A stretch of 35,324 bases of DNA. Origin: an uncultured Bacteroidota bacterium. GTDB taxonomy: Bacteria; Bacteroidota; Bacteroidia; Flavobacteriales; Flavobacteriaceae. The stretch spans positions 1 through 35,324 of the forward strand of contig CACLAD010000013.1 of the NCBI GenBank assembly GCA_902604715.1, read 5' to 3'. Position numbers and translations under genes: made by a program. Within the stretch, counting starts at the first letter, position 1; the number at the start of each line of letters is the position of its first letter. This document shows positions 7,508-17,780 of the stretch, one piece after another. The notes under the pieces are model-generated. The model saw only the letters and a list, made by a program, of their open reading frames with translations. It made no database searches and was not told where the DNA came from.

Positions 7508-8976
7508 TAAAATAAATTTTTCATCGATGTCATAGACTTTCTAAGTTCTACTCCAATCTTTTCAATAGGATGATTGTTTATTTCAAAGTTAATTTTTTTA
7601 AGTAAGTCTTTATCAATTTCTTCATTAATATTAGGCTCTATGCCTAAAGAAGATAGGCTTAATTTACTGACATAATTTTTTAATAGGTATTTTGCTTCAT
7701 TTGCAAATAAGTAACATCCATATTCAGCTGTATCAGAAATTATACTATTCATTTCATATAATTTCTTTCTTGCAACTAAATTTGCAATTAAGGGTAATTC
7801 ATGTAAAGATTCATAATATGCTGATTCGCCAATGATACCAGCTTCAACCATTGTTTCAAAAGCTAATTCAACCCCAGATTTTACAAATGCTATCATGGCA
7901 ATTCCTTTTTCAAAATATTCTTGATTAGAAATAGTCTCTTCAGATGAAGGTGTTTTTTCAAATGCTGTCTCGCCAGTCTTCTCCCTCCAATTAAGAAGTT
8001 TTTTATCGTCGTTATTCCAATCTTCCATCATACCTTCTGAAAACTCTCCAGACATTATATCATCCATATGCTTTTTAAATAGAGGCGTCATAAGCTCTTT
8101 GAGTTCTTCTGCAATTCTGTTTGCTTCGATTTTAGAAGTGTCACAAATAGAATTCATCATTTTAGAAATACCTCCGTGCTTTAATGACTCAGTAATAACC
8201 TCCCAACCATTTTGAATTTGTTTTGCAGCATATGTTTTTTCTAGACCCTCGTTAACCATTTTTTCAAATAATAGTATTGATGCAGTCTGAAGTACTCCAC
8301 ATAAAATAGTCTGCTCTCCCATTAAATCACTTTTTACTTCTGCAACGAAAGATGACTCTAGAACACCAGCCCTGTGTGAACCAAGTGAATACGCATATGC
8401 TTTTGCTAAATCTAACCCTTGACTATTGGGATCATTTGCAGAATGTACTGCAATTAATGTTGGCACACCAAAACCTCTTTTAAACTCTTCTCTAACTTCT
8501 GTTCCCGGACATTTTGGGGCTACCATAATTACCGTTATATCTTCTCTAATTTTAATTCCTTCTTCCACTATATTAAAACCATGTGAATATGAAAGAATTG
8601 AATTTTGCTTCATCAAAGGCATGACACTATTGACTACATCTGTGTGGTTTTTATCTGGGGTCAAATTTATAACCAGATCAGCATCCGGAATTAATTCATT
8701 GTAAGTCCCAACTTTGAAATTATTACTAGAAGCATTTATGAATGATTTTCTTTTTGATGTGATTGCACCTTCACGTAAGGCATATGAAATATTTAAACCA
8801 GAATCCCTCATATTCAAACCTTGATTCAAGCCTTGGGTACCACAGCCCACAATCACAATTTCTTTATTTTTTAGGATTTGGTTATCATCATCAAACTCTG
8901 ATAAGTCCATAAATCTACACTTTGACAACTGTGTCTTTTTTTCTGATTCGGTTAGTGAATTAAAATAGTTATTCAT
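7507..8976 (-). CDS. ilvC: Ketol-acid reductoisomerase, class II (long form)
   Basis: At 489 residues this is the long class II enzyme, like that of Escherichia coli. It isomerises and reduces acetolactate or acetohydroxybutyrate with NADPH and Mg2+ in the second common step of Ile/Val synthesis. The nucleotide-binding loop [10 protein letters not shown] is followed by YALREG and KRKSF, basic and Ser residues expected for NADPH preference. [15 protein letters not shown] and the repeated knotted helical domain with [10 protein letters not shown] are also visible. It begins one base after the ilvN stop and overlaps ilvA by one base. Confidence 0.96.
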   Translation of the reverse strand: MNNYFNSLTESEKKTQLSKCRFMDLSEFDDDNQILKNKEIVIVGCGTQGLNQGLNMRDSGLNISYALREGAITSKRKSFINASSNNFKVGTYNELIPDADLVINLTPDKNHTDVVNSVMPLMKQNSILSYSHGFNIVEEGIKIREDITVIMVAPKCPGTEVREEFKRGFGVPTLIAVHSANDPNSQGLDLAKAYAYSLGSHRAGVLESSFVAEVKSDLMGEQTILCGVLQTASILLFEKMVNEGLEKTYAAKQIQNGWEVITESLKHGGISKMMNSICDTSKIEANRIAEELKELMTPLFKKHMDDIMSGEFSEGMMEDWNNDDKKLLNWREKTGETAFEKTPSSEETISNQEYFEKGIAMIAFVKSGVELAFETMVEAGIIGESAYYESLHELPLIANLVARKKLYEMNSIISDTAEYGCYLFANEAKYLLKNYVSKLSLSSLGIEPNINEEIDKDLLKKINFEINNHPIEKIGVELRKSMTSMKNLF

Positions 8977-8977
8977 T

Positions 8978-9511
8978 TTAATTATTTTTAAAGTTGGAAA
9001 GTTTTTCTGAAATCATTAATGGAGATTTGGTTATTGCAATTCTTCCTGATCTAACATATTGTAAAATTCCATATTTATTTAATTTTTCATAGAGTTCATC
9101 TAACTCATGTGTTCTACCAGATTTTTCAATCACAAAAAATTCAGGATTTACCGTTACTATTATAGCGTTACTTTCTTTAATTATATTTTGGATCTGTCTG
9201 TCATCAAATAACAATGAAGATTTTATTTTGAATAAGCAGGATTCCTGATAAATTGTTTCCTCGTCTGTATGATAATAAGACTGAATTACTTCAACTTGTC
9301 TATTAATCTGTCCAACGATTTTTTTTATAAATGTCTCAGAAGTTATTACAAGAATTGTCCATCTTTGTACGTTTTCAATCTCTGTCATTGAAGAATTAAA
9401 ACTTTCAATATTTATATGCCTCCTCTGAAAAATTGCTGAGATTCTGTTGAGAAGCCCAACACTATTTTCTGTATAAATTGAAACTGTATATTTTATTAAT
9501 TTATCACTCAT
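8978..9511 (-). CDS. ilvN: Acetolactate synthase small (regulatory) subunit
   Basis: The 177-residue protein has an N-terminal ACT domain ([31 protein letters not shown]) followed by the C-terminal ALS_ss domain. It binds the IlvB catalytic subunit, stimulates it and confers valine feedback inhibition. Gene order directly after ilvB, six bases apart, fits a fixed complex. Length is close to other flavobacterial IlvN. Confidence 0.94.
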   Translation of the reverse strand: MSDKLIKYTVSIYTENSVGLLNRISAIFQRRHINIESFNSSMTEIENVQRWTILVITSETFIKKIVGQINRQVEVIQSYYHTDEETIYQESCLFKIKSSLLFDDRQIQNIIKESNAIIVTVNPEFFVIEKSGRTHELDELYEKLNKYGILQYVRSGRIAITKSPLMISEKLSNFKNN

Positions 9512-9517
9512 AAATAA

Positions 9518-11206
9518 TTAATTTAATCTAATTTCTGAAACCGATGACCCCGTAGGTATCATAGGAAATACATTAGCCTCTTTTTCAACAACAACCTCTA
9601 AAAAATAAGGCTCATTAGATTTAATCATTTCCTCTACAGCATCTGCCAAATCCTTTCTTTCAGTAACTCGTCTTGCTTTTAAATAGTATCCCTCAGCAAT
9701 TTTTACAAAATCAGGGTTTACCATTTCAGTTGATGCATATCTTTTATCAAAAAATAATTGCTGCCATTGTCTAACCATACCCAAAAAATCATTATTAAGA
9801 ACAACAATTTTAACAGCGGCTTTAGTTTGAAAAACAGTTCCCAATTCCTGAATTGTCATTTGATAGCCTCCGTCCCCAATAACAGCAACAACTTCCCTCT
9901 CAGGGCAAGCCATTTTAGCTCCGATCGCTGCCGGTAATGCAAATCCCATAGTTCCTAATCCACCTGATGTAATGTTGCTTTTTGATATATTGAAATCAGA
10001 ATATCTACATGCAATCATTTGATGCTGGCCAACATCAGAAACAATAGCAGCATTTCCTTTTGTTTGTAGATTTATTTCTTTAATAACTTCACCCATTGTC
10101 AAACCATCTTTTACAGGATTAAGATCATTATGAATAACTTTTTCATATTCAATTTTATAAAGCTTTTTGAATTCGTTTAACCATTTTTTGTGGGTTTTTT
10201 TGTTAGTGATTTTTAAAATTTCGTTCAAAGATTTTTTAGCGTCACCCAAAACGGCAATATCCACCTTAATATTTTTATTAACCTCTGCTGGATCAATTTC
10301 AAAATGAATGATTTTTGCCTGCTTAGCATATCGATTAATATCTCCGGTGACCCTGTCATCAAATCTCATCCCAATTGCAATTAATACATCACACTCATTC
10401 GTCAGTACATTTGGTGCATAATTTCCATGCATACCCAACATACCCACGTTTAAAGGATGGCTAGTTGGTATGGCTGAAGCTCCAAGAATTGTCCAGGCAG
10501 CTGGAATTCCAGATTTTTCAACAAACTTAACTAACTCATCCTCTGCATTTCCTAAGATTACCCCTTGACCCCACACAATTAGGGGCTTTTTAGCATTGTT
10601 TATTAAATCTGCTGCATTTTTTAAAGCATCAGGGTTTATTTTAGGTTCTGGATTATAACTTCTAATCGCTTCAACCTTTTTGTATGAAAATTCAATTTTA
10701 TCAAATTGAGCGTCTTTTGTAATATCAATTAAAACAGGACCAGGTCTACCACTCTTAGCGATATAAAATGCCTTTGCAAAGATTTCCGGGATTTCGGAAG
10801 CCTTTGTTATTTGATAATTCCATTTCGTAATCGGAGTTGAGATTCCAATTATATCTGTTTCTTGGAACGCATCACTGCCAAGTAGATGTGAACTAACCTG
10901 ACCAGTTATACACACCATTGGAGTGGAATCAATTTGAGCATCTGCCAGTCCAGTTACCAAATTTGTGGCTCCAGGTCCAGATGTGGCTATTGCAACCCCA
11001 ACTCTTCCAGAAATTCTTGCAAATCCTTGTGCAGAATGAGTTGCGCCCTGTTCATGTCTAGTTAATACGTGATGAATCTCATCCTGATATTTATATAATT
11101 CATCATAAACAGGCATAATAGCACCTCCAGGATATCCGTAGATGATGTCTACATTTTCCTCTAATAAGCACTTTATAACAGCCTCACTTCCGCTTATTTT
11201 TGACAT
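9518..11206 (-). CDS. ilvB: Acetolactate synthase large (catalytic) subunit
   Basis: The 562-residue thiamine-diphosphate enzyme joins pyruvate with pyruvate or 2-oxobutanoate. YGYPGGAIMP, RHEQGATHSAQGFAR with the catalytic Glu, the central FAD-type domain, and the C-terminal cofactor motif GDGGYQMTIQELGT ending in NND are all visible, in the family order. It lies between ilvD and ilvN with six-base gaps on each side. Confidence 0.96.
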   Translation of the reverse strand: MSKISGSEAVIKCLLEENVDIIYGYPGGAIMPVYDELYKYQDEIHHVLTRHEQGATHSAQGFARISGRVGVAIATSGPGATNLVTGLADAQIDSTPMVCITGQVSSHLLGSDAFQETDIIGISTPITKWNYQITKASEIPEIFAKAFYIAKSGRPGPVLIDITKDAQFDKIEFSYKKVEAIRSYNPEPKINPDALKNAADLINNAKKPLIVWGQGVILGNAEDELVKFVEKSGIPAAWTILGASAIPTSHPLNVGMLGMHGNYAPNVLTNECDVLIAIGMRFDDRVTGDINRYAKQAKIIHFEIDPAEVNKNIKVDIAVLGDAKKSLNEILKITNKKTHKKWLNEFKKLYKIEYEKVIHNDLNPVKDGLTMGEVIKEINLQTKGNAAIVSDVGQHQMIACRYSDFNISKSNITSGGLGTMGFALPAAIGAKMACPEREVVAVIGDGGYQMTIQELGTVFQTKAAVKIVVLNNDFLGMVRQWQQLFFDKRYASTEMVNPDFVKIAEGYYLKARRVTERKDLADAVEEMIKSNEPYFLEVVVEKEANVFPMIPTGSSVSEIRLN

Positions 11207-11212
11207 ATTATT

Positions 11213-12895
11213 TTAATTAAATTCATCTGTTACACATCCTAAAGAAGCTGAAGAAACCACATTTGCATACTTAAATAGTGATCCTTTGGTAACTTTTAAA
11301 GGTTGTTTTTTCCATTTTTTTCTTCTTCTAATTAATTCATCGTCTGACAAATGTAAAGTAATAATATTTTTTTCAGCATCAATTGAAATTTTATCCCCGT
11401 CCTTAACAATTGCAATATTTCCTCCAACCTGTGCTTCTGGAGTTATATGACCTACAACAAATCCGTGGGTGCCACCTGAAAATCTACCGTCTGTGATTAA
11501 TGCAACATCTTTTCCTAAACCGGCACCCATTATCCCCGCTGTTGGTTTCAACATTTCAGGCATCCCTGGACCACCTTTTGGCCCAACATACCTGATAACA
11601 ACTACATCACCTTTTTTAACTTTACCATTTTTTATACTATGATTTGCTTCTTCCTCTGAATCAAAAACATTTGCAGTTCCACTAAAATGAAGCCCTTCCT
11701 TTCCGGTTATTTTAGCAACACTCCCTTTACTAGCTAAATTTCCATATAATATTCTGATGTGACCACTATTTTTAATCGGACTCTCACAAGGTCTAATTAT
11801 ATCTTGTTGAAAAGTAAGTTCTTCAACTTCATCAAGATTTTCGCTTAAAGTATTTCCTGTTACTGTTAAACAATCACCATGTAAATAGCCTTTTTTCAAG
11901 AGATACTTTAGGACTACAGGAATACCTCCTATATCATGTAAATCTTCCATCAGAAACTTACCACTTGGCTTTAAGTCAGCTATGAATGGAGTTTTCTCGC
12001 TAATTCTTTGAAAATCATCAATTGTAAAATCAATATCAGCAGCTCTAGCTATTGCCAGAAAATGTAAAACAGCATTAGTAGAACCTCCGAGAGCAACTAC
12101 TGTTGTTACTGCATTTTCAATAGATTTTTTATTTATGATGTCTAATGGTTTTAAATCATCTTCAATTAATTTTTTCATTGCCTTTCCGGTCTCACTGGAT
12201 ATAGAATTTCTCATTTTATTATTTGCAGGAATTGAAGAAGAAAATGGCAATGACATACCTAATGCTTCAATTGCAGAGGCCATTGTATTTGCAGTATACA
12301 TTCCTCCACAAGCTCCAGATCCAGGGCAAGATTTTTTTATAATTTCTCTATACTCTTTATTATCAATTGTTCCAGTAACCTTTTCTCCCCATGCTTCGAA
12401 TGCCGAAACAATATCTAATTTTTTATTTTTGTGGCAACCTGAATCAATTGTTCCACCATATAAAAGAATTGACGGTCGATTCAGCCTAATCATTCCCATT
12501 AAAGCACCCGGCATATTCTTATCACAACCAACAACTGTGATCAAACCGTCATAGCTCATGGCTTGTACAACGGTTTCAATAGAATCCGCGATAATATCTC
12601 TAGACGGTAAAGAGTATCTCATTCCTGGGGTTCCCATTGAAATTCCATCACTTACTCCTATTGTATTGAAAATTAATCCTACAAAATCAATAGAATTCAC
12701 CCCATCTTTCACATCAAGGGCTAAATTATTTAAATGCATGTTACAAGGGTTGCCTTCGTATCCAGTACTTGCTATTCCGATTAAAGGCTTATTAAAATCT
12801 TCATCTGTGAATCCAATAGCATATAGCATCGCCTGAGCTGCAGGCTGTGAATTATCCTGAGTTACTACCCTACTATATTTATTTAATTTTTTCAT
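11213..12895 (-). CDS. ilvD: Dihydroxyacid dehydratase
   Basis: This 560-residue iron-sulfur enzyme dehydrates the dihydroxy acids to the 2-oxo acids of Ile and Val. Cluster cysteines are visible in VGCDKNMPG and [17 protein letters not shown], and the C-terminal part has [19 protein letters not shown]. It is the first gene of the ilvD-B-N-C-A block. The ATG at 12893-12895 follows a terminator-like hairpin by only a few bases, so how it is transcribed is unclear. Confidence 0.96.
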   Translation of the reverse strand: MKKLNKYSRVVTQDNSQPAAQAMLYAIGFTDEDFNKPLIGIASTGYEGNPCNMHLNNLALDVKDGVNSIDFVGLIFNTIGVSDGISMGTPGMRYSLPSRDIIADSIETVVQAMSYDGLITVVGCDKNMPGALMGMIRLNRPSILLYGGTIDSGCHKNKKLDIVSAFEAWGEKVTGTIDNKEYREIIKKSCPGSGACGGMYTANTMASAIEALGMSLPFSSSIPANNKMRNSISSETGKAMKKLIEDDLKPLDIINKKSIENAVTTVVALGGSTNAVLHFLAIARAADIDFTIDDFQRISEKTPFIADLKPSGKFLMEDLHDIGGIPVVLKYLLKKGYLHGDCLTVTGNTLSENLDEVEELTFQQDIIRPCESPIKNSGHIRILYGNLASKGSVAKITGKEGLHFSGTANVFDSEEEANHSIKNGKVKKGDVVVIRYVGPKGGPGMPEMLKPTAGIMGAGLGKDVALITDGRFSGGTHGFVVGHITPEAQVGGNIAIVKDGDKISIDAEKNIITLHLSDDELIRRRKKWKKQPLKVTKGSLFKYANVVSSASLGCVTDEFN

Positions 12896-12898
12896 TTA

Positions 12899-12944
12899 TA
12901 AAAAAAGAAAATTATCTATGAAAATAAATTCACACAGATAATTT
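12899..12944 (-). terminator. Terminator-like hairpin between the outer-membrane barrel gene and ilvD
   Basis: On the minus strand AAATTATCTGTG... pairs with CATAGATAATTT (arms 12933-12944 and 12909-12920; 12 pairs with one G-U, 12-base loop), followed by TTCTTTTTTT. The T-run ends about four bases before the ilvD ATG. It may end the upstream operon, or serve as a conditional terminator for ilv, since no space is left for a promoter downstream. Confidence 0.65.
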
Positions 12945-12951
12945 ACTCTGT

Positions 12952-12970
12952 AAAGAAAAACTTTTTCTTT
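12952..12970. repeat. Short perfect inverted repeat upstream of ilvD
   Basis: Arms AAAGAAAAA (12952-12960) and TTTTTCTTT (12962-12970) surround one C. It lies in the 102-base gap after the barrel gene, upstream of the terminator-like hairpin. On the minus strand, its purine arm could also pair with the T-run of that hairpin. Function unknown. Confidence 0.4.
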
Positions 12971-12997
12971 AACTAAAAAAAGAATTATTGATAAAAT

Positions 12998-15751
12998 TTA
13001 AAGACTGTAAATAAGTCTGATTGTTACAAACCTTGGCTGAATGAAGTATTCATTAGTACTAACAGAAATATTAGATACGTTTGATTGACTTTGAGATTTT
13101 GTGTCTAACAAGTTAGTTGCTCTTAATTCAAACTCCCATTTACTTTCCTTATCTTTTCTGTATGAAATGGCCGCATCAAAAAACTCAAAATCATTAATAA
13201 TTGAGTTTTGATCTTTAAACTTAGTTGTTGAATAATTTGATCTGAAAGTAAATGATTTAAGAATTAGTGCATCAACTTCAACATATGGGCTTTCAGTGAA
13301 GTATTTTGTCTCCAAATCTCCAATATTTGTTTCACTTACTGAATACTTCATACCCGCTTCTATGTTTGGAGCATTCTTAAATAAAGTTCTGATGGAGGCA
13401 TTATAATTTTGAGAGAAAGTTTCACTTAAGCTAGGTCTTGATGTGTCTTGAATAAACTGATTAAATTTAGATAAATTAAAGTTTGTTCCAATAGTTCCTC
13501 TTATTTTTCCAAAAGATCTTTGATATCTTCCATATGCAGATAAATTTTCATCAGCAAAACCTGAGTTAAAAGGGCTGCTTGTAGCTATTACACTTTCGAA
13601 ACTGGTTAAATTTCTTATTTGATCAATTGATTTATTATAATTGATTCCAGCATAAACATTTGTGTAATTAAAAAGATTAAAACTGTTATAATTTAAACTT
13701 ATATTGTGTGAAATAGCATTTTGTAAGTCTTGGGTACCAATAAAAATTGAGTTATAATTATTTAAAACCAATCCTCTTGCAATTTTACTAACATCTGTAA
13801 ATTGAGTTCTCATGGCATAGTTTAACCTAAGCGTCTCACTGTCCTTAAATTGAATAATCATATTAAAATCTGGAAGAAGTTTAAAAAAAGATTTTTTAAA
13901 ATTTAAACTTCCGGCATCAAAAGACTCAGTCTGTGAATTTTCAGAATTATATGAATGAGCTGTAAACCCTGGGCTAATTGTAAACTTACCTGATTTTAAT
14001 CTATAGTGTAATCCCAAATAAACATCATTAAAAACATAGCTTACATCATTAAAATCTAAACCGGTATTTATGGAAGGAGTTGGATTATATGTATTCTCAT
14101 TAGAGTTGGAGAGGAACTGAAAAATATCTGAATCAAATTCTTGTTTACTGTAAATTGTTCCAAAGGTTAAGTTAATATCACTCTTTTTATTTAAAATATT
14201 CCAATAATCAATTTTTGCATCAAGTTGATTTGACCTAACCTTTTTTTCCTGAGCAATATTATAAAAAGGAAGGGAATTATCTAATCCCAATCCAGTAGCA
14301 GTAATTTGATAGTTCTCGTTATTTTCCAAAATAGCATTATAAAAAGGATCTTCATCCTTGATTAAATGTTGGGCTTCTAATGCAAAAATATTTTTTTCAT
14401 TAAGTGTGTAATAATAATTTATGTTTTGATTAATACTATAAGTTTCTGCTTCATCAAGCTGAGTAATAGCTCCGATAACCGATGATAAATAATTTTGGTC
14501 TTGAGTTTCATTTGTTAACCTACCCAATATCTCATACTCAAATTGGTTATTAACATTTGGAATAAATTTTAGTGAAAACTTGCCAATTCCAAGCTCACTA
14601 ACTTGTGAAGTATTTGTTTGAGTGTTTTCGTCAGGGATATTTTCGGTTAAACCAACATACTGAGTACTATTATTTTGTTGTATTTCTGTCTCACTATTTG
14701 TTAAAATTAAAAAAGCAGAATAATCAACTTTTTTATCTGGTGAATAGCTAGAGTTTATTGCTACAAACTCAGTGTTAATATCCTTTGCTCTGTTATTTTG
14801 AAGTTGCAAAAAACTTAAATTATTATTTCCTAGCGAAATATTTGTTCCACTTTTTCCACTTGGTCTGTTAAAACCACCTGAAAAATTCCAATAATCCCTT
14901 CTTGTAAATGCCTGCTCACCAATATTATTTAAATCTCCAATAACATTAATGCTGTAAGTTGGACTGTAGAAGAAAAGCTTTGGCTGAAAGATATGTAGGT
15001 CCAAATTTTGATTTTGGGTGTGGCTAGGTGACTCACCTGCACCTGCTAGAATATCACCAAACCAAAACTTATCTTTACCCTTCTTTAACTTAATGTTAAT
15101 GGCAATATTATCCTGATTGTTTTGAACCGAGCTTAATTGTCCAACCTCTGCATAGTTTTTTAAAATTTGAACTTTATCAACTGCGTTAGAAGGTATATTC
15201 TTTGAAGCAATTTTTGAATCACCATCAAAAAAATCTTTTCCTTCAACCATTACTTTTGATACCGCTTTTCCTTCAACTTCAATCTCTCCATCATCATTTA
15301 TTTCAACACCGGGTAGGTTTTTTAATACATCTTCAAGTTTTCTTTCAGTACCAGTTTTGAATGAATCAGCATCATAAACTAGGGTGTCACCACTTACTAC
15401 AACTGGCATTTCGTATGTTAGCTCAACTGCATCAAGTTGATTATCTTGTCTTAAAGAGAAATTCTTAATAATATCATTTTCTTTAGTATTTAAAGTTTGT
15501 GAAAAAGTAGCCATACCGATGTAGCTAACCTGAAGGTTATATTTACTATTCTTTTTTAAAGATAATTTGTAATCACCCTGATTATCTGACATTGCAAAAG
15601 TTTCAAGAGTATTAGAATCTGAATCAATTAAAATAATATTTGCAAGCTCTAAGGGTGCACCGATACTATCGGTCACCTTACCACTCATCTTTATCTGAGA
15701 AAAACTAATTAAGCTTGAAAGTAAAATAATTAATGTAATATATTTTTTCAC
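12998..15751 (-). CDS. Outer-membrane beta-barrel protein, TonB-receptor-like, with CarboxypepD_reg domain
   Basis: The 917-residue product has a signal peptide (residues 1 to about 19, ending near SFS), a carboxypeptidase-regulatory-like Ig domain (about 20-100, KMSGKVTDSIGAPLELANI), a plug-like region with GTERKLEDVLKNLPGVEI and VMVEGKDFFDGD, and then a long barrel rich in alternating aromatic strands up to the C-terminal RLIYSL. This is the outer membrane beta-barrel family of Bacteroidota, related to TonB-dependent receptors. Such proteins are usually encoded beside GLPGLI proteins, as here. It starts five bases after alkB, so it should be cotranscribed. The substrate is unknown; the context suggests a hydrophobic compound oxidised by AlkB. 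Confidence 0.87.
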   Translation of the reverse strand: MKKYITLIILLSSLISFSQIKMSGKVTDSIGAPLELANIILIDSDSNTLETFAMSDNQGDYKLSLKKNSKYNLQVSYIGMATFSQTLNTKENDIIKNFSLRQDNQLDAVELTYEMPVVVSGDTLVYDADSFKTGTERKLEDVLKNLPGVEINDDGEIEVEGKAVSKVMVEGKDFFDGDSKIASKNIPSNAVDKVQILKNYAEVGQLSSVQNNQDNIAINIKLKKGKDKFWFGDILAGAGESPSHTQNQNLDLHIFQPKLFFYSPTYSINVIGDLNNIGEQAFTRRDYWNFSGGFNRPSGKSGTNISLGNNNLSFLQLQNNRAKDINTEFVAINSSYSPDKKVDYSAFLILTNSETEIQQNNSTQYVGLTENIPDENTQTNTSQVSELGIGKFSLKFIPNVNNQFEYEILGRLTNETQDQNYLSSVIGAITQLDEAETYSINQNINYYYTLNEKNIFALEAQHLIKDEDPFYNAILENNENYQITATGLGLDNSLPFYNIAQEKKVRSNQLDAKIDYWNILNKKSDINLTFGTIYSKQEFDSDIFQFLSNSNENTYNPTPSINTGLDFNDVSYVFNDVYLGLHYRLKSGKFTISPGFTAHSYNSENSQTESFDAGSLNFKKSFFKLLPDFNMIIQFKDSETLRLNYAMRTQFTDVSKIARGLVLNNYNSIFIGTQDLQNAISHNISLNYNSFNLFNYTNVYAGINYNKSIDQIRNLTSFESVIATSSPFNSGFADENLSAYGRYQRSFGKIRGTIGTNFNLSKFNQFIQDTSRPSLSETFSQNYNASIRTLFKNAPNIEAGMKYSVSETNIGDLETKYFTESPYVEVDALILKSFTFRSNYSTTKFKDQNSIINDFEFFDAAISYRKDKESKWEFELRATNLLDTKSQSQSNVSNISVSTNEYFIQPRFVTIRLIYSL

Positions 15752-15756
15752 TTCCT

Positions 15757-16851
15757 CTATTTTTTAAAAGATAGTTCATACATATCCTTGGGAACTCTAG
15801 GATTCATTATTTTAAACCATAAAATTGGTACAAAAGCCAATAAAATACTTGTTGGGTAACCAAAAGGGAGTTGTGGAGAATTGTCTATTGATTTCAAATT
15901 TTGATATTCCGTGTCTGCAATCCTGTGGTGATCACTGTGTCTTGTCAATTCATAAAGTACTATTCTTCCAAATATATGATTAGAGTTCCAAGAGTGTCTT
16001 TCTTGAACCCTTTCATATCTTCCAGATGATAATTTTTTTCTTAAAAGACCATAATGTTCAATGTAATTTACACTTTCAAACATAAGCACAGAAAAAAGAG
16101 CTGCCAATAAACAAAAAGTCAACCCCTTAATACCAAATAAAATAAAAATTAAAAGAATGTATGATAATTGAATTATCAAATACCAAAACATATCATTATA
16201 GACAGAGAAAAAGGATTTATTTTTTCTTGATAACATATTTATTTGAATATCAATGGCGCCAAAGAGTTCACCAATAATTGCACTAATCCAAAATGAATAT
16301 ACAGGTTCGTTATATTTTGCTGTAACAGGATCTTCTTTTGTTGCTACCTTTAAATGATGACCATAATTATGCTCAAGGTAGAAATGCATGTAAAGGGATG
16401 GTATTAATAGAAATTTTCCTAAGATTCTTTCTGGGGTATTCGTTCGATGACATAATTCATGAGCTACGTTAATACCATTTGAGGCCAATACAAGACCGAA
16501 TGAAAGCAATGACCCTAAAAATTCAATGGACATAAATTCAAAAGAGACAATTTTTGTTAAAGAATATATCAGTAGTCCAAATACAATGAGAATATTTAAA
16601 TACAACATTAAATCAAATAGCCAATGAATTCCTTTTTCAGCTCGATGGGTCTCTAACTCATCAATTCCATATCGAGTAAGTAGGAATTCCACGATTGGAA
16701 TTATGACAAATATGTAAAAGGGGGTAGTAAACAACCAATAACCGCCAAGATAAAACCCGATTAAAGCAGTTAAGGGAATTGAATAAGCCATCAGATATTT
16801 AAAGTCTGATAATAGAAAACCGTTGGTTGATTTTAGATCTCTGGCAGACAT
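15757..16851 (-). CDS. alkB: AlkB-type membrane di-iron alkane monooxygenase
   Basis: This 364-residue integral membrane protein carries all the hallmarks of the AlkB/XylM branch of fatty-acid-desaturase-like di-iron enzymes: HELCH (131-135), EHNYGHH (160-166), NYIEHYG (262-268) and RHSDHH (304-309), with hydrophobic helices near residues 20-60, 78-98, 110-130 and 222-260. The family hydroxylates terminal carbons of alkanes or related chains using O2 and electrons from rubredoxin. No rubredoxin or rubredoxin reductase is in the window. The gene lies between a GLPGLI gene (7 bases) and an outer-membrane barrel gene (5 bases), so the three look like one operon. The substrate may be an alkane, but xylene-type or other lipid substrates are possible. 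Confidence 0.9.
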   Translation of the reverse strand: MSARDLKSTNGFLLSDFKYLMAYSIPLTALIGFYLGGYWLFTTPFYIFVIIPIVEFLLTRYGIDELETHRAEKGIHWLFDLMLYLNILIVFGLLIYSLTKIVSFEFMSIEFLGSLLSFGLVLASNGINVAHELCHRTNTPERILGKFLLIPSLYMHFYLEHNYGHHLKVATKEDPVTAKYNEPVYSFWISAIIGELFGAIDIQINMLSRKNKSFFSVYNDMFWYLIIQLSYILLIFILFGIKGLTFCLLAALFSVLMFESVNYIEHYGLLRKKLSSGRYERVQERHSWNSNHIFGRIVLYELTRHSDHHRIADTEYQNLKSIDNSPQLPFGYPTSILLAFVPILWFKIMNPRVPKDMYELSFKK

Positions 16852-16858
16852 ATGATAT

Positions 16859-17692
16859 TTAGTTTTTTCTTATTGATTTAGACCGTCCTCCCCTCCACAT
16901 ATTTCTCATTTCTTTAGTCTTAACTTCAACTATATTTTCAAACTCTGCTCTAGAAACAAATTCCCCTTTTTTTGGCTCAGAAATTTGTATTCTCTTCTCT
17001 GGGTTCATTACAACTTTGGTACATAACATTACAGTGTTATCATTTGTTAATTCTAAAATTAATCCAGGAAGACCTCCGAATTGGGCTGGACCGTGACTCA
17101 CAGGAATTTGAGGGGTATACCACGCGGTTATCATCATATATTCTTCTTCCAAATTTTTAATAGCTGAATCTTTAATTGAATCATTTTGTTTTTCTGATTT
17201 TCTCCACACACTAGTCATGGTTTTTGGCTTAGAGACTTTTGCCGTTGCCTTAAAGCACAGATAATTTCCAATCATCTTTTGTTCTTTTTCCATAACCCAT
17301 TTGATTTTGTCTGGATCATTCGAGATAAGAAACTTTTTTCCCATAAACTCAGTGCTTTGAAGAGATTTTTTTGACACTAAATCTTTATAAACAGGACCTC
17401 CTGAAGAAGCCCACATTCTTCCCCAACCTCTTCCGCCACCACTTCCTGGGGCATCTAATGTTTCCTCTTGCTGGTATATGGATTTGGTCTTATCAAAAGT
17501 AAGGATGTATACAGGTTCTAGAAAAGGCTTCATTCTTTCTTTCATTGCCTTTTTTTGTTCAGCAGACATCCTATCGCCCCAGGATCCAAAATCCATAGAT
17601 GTTTGGGTCTTGTAAAAAGCTTGTCCTTGAAAATCTTGCGAACTAATACTTAAGCTGAAAAAAAAGGTAAGTATGTATAGAATTTTATTCAT
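16859..17692 (-). CDS. GLPGLI family exported protein
   Basis: The 277-residue protein begins with a signal peptide (about residues 1-18, MNKILYILTFFFSLSISSQ) and contains the diagnostic HGPAQFGGLPGLILEL segment near residue 205. The family is restricted largely to Bacteroidota, is exported, and is often encoded next to TonB-like outer-membrane barrels; its biochemical role is not established. A basic, Gly/Trp-rich tail (WRGGRSKSIRKN) and a Gly-rich GSGGGRGWGR stretch near residue 85 are notable. First gene of the putative GLPGLI-alkB-barrel operon. The upstream gap to the divergent gene at 17781 is 88 bases with no exact -7 box; TATATTTA at 17703-17710 is one base off. Confidence 0.88.
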   Translation of the reverse strand: MNKILYILTFFFSLSISSQDFQGQAFYKTQTSMDFGSWGDRMSAEQKKAMKERMKPFLEPVYILTFDKTKSIYQQEETLDAPGSGGGRGWGRMWASSGGPVYKDLVSKKSLQSTEFMGKKFLISNDPDKIKWVMEKEQKMIGNYLCFKATAKVSKPKTMTSVWRKSEKQNDSIKDSAIKNLEEEYMMITAWYTPQIPVSHGPAQFGGLPGLILELTNDNTVMLCTKVVMNPEKRIQISEPKKGEFVSRAEFENIVEVKTKEMRNMWRGGRSKSIRKN

Positions 17693-17780
17693 AATATTTT
17701 TTTAAATATAGGAACTCATGGCATAATTAGCTGTTAATTCACAGTTAAATTAATCATAATATTTTTTGTACATTGATGTT

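Noticed and set aside
12135-12836. Plus-strand open frames of 92-139 codons inside ilvD
   Set aside because: Antisense to the iron-sulfur motifs of IlvD; compositionally shadows.
3850-12917. Nearly identical A-rich strings near 3850-3868 and 12901-12917
   Set aside because: Both are the T-rich tails of terminator-like sequences on the minus strand; similarity is explained by composition, not a repeat family.
12896-13080. Search for an Ile/Leu/Val leader peptide before ilvD
   Set aside because: The gap has no ATG on the minus strand apart from the ilvD start itself; a 9-codon frame ATG-to-TAA inside the barrel gene (MNTSFSQGL) has no branched-chain bias.
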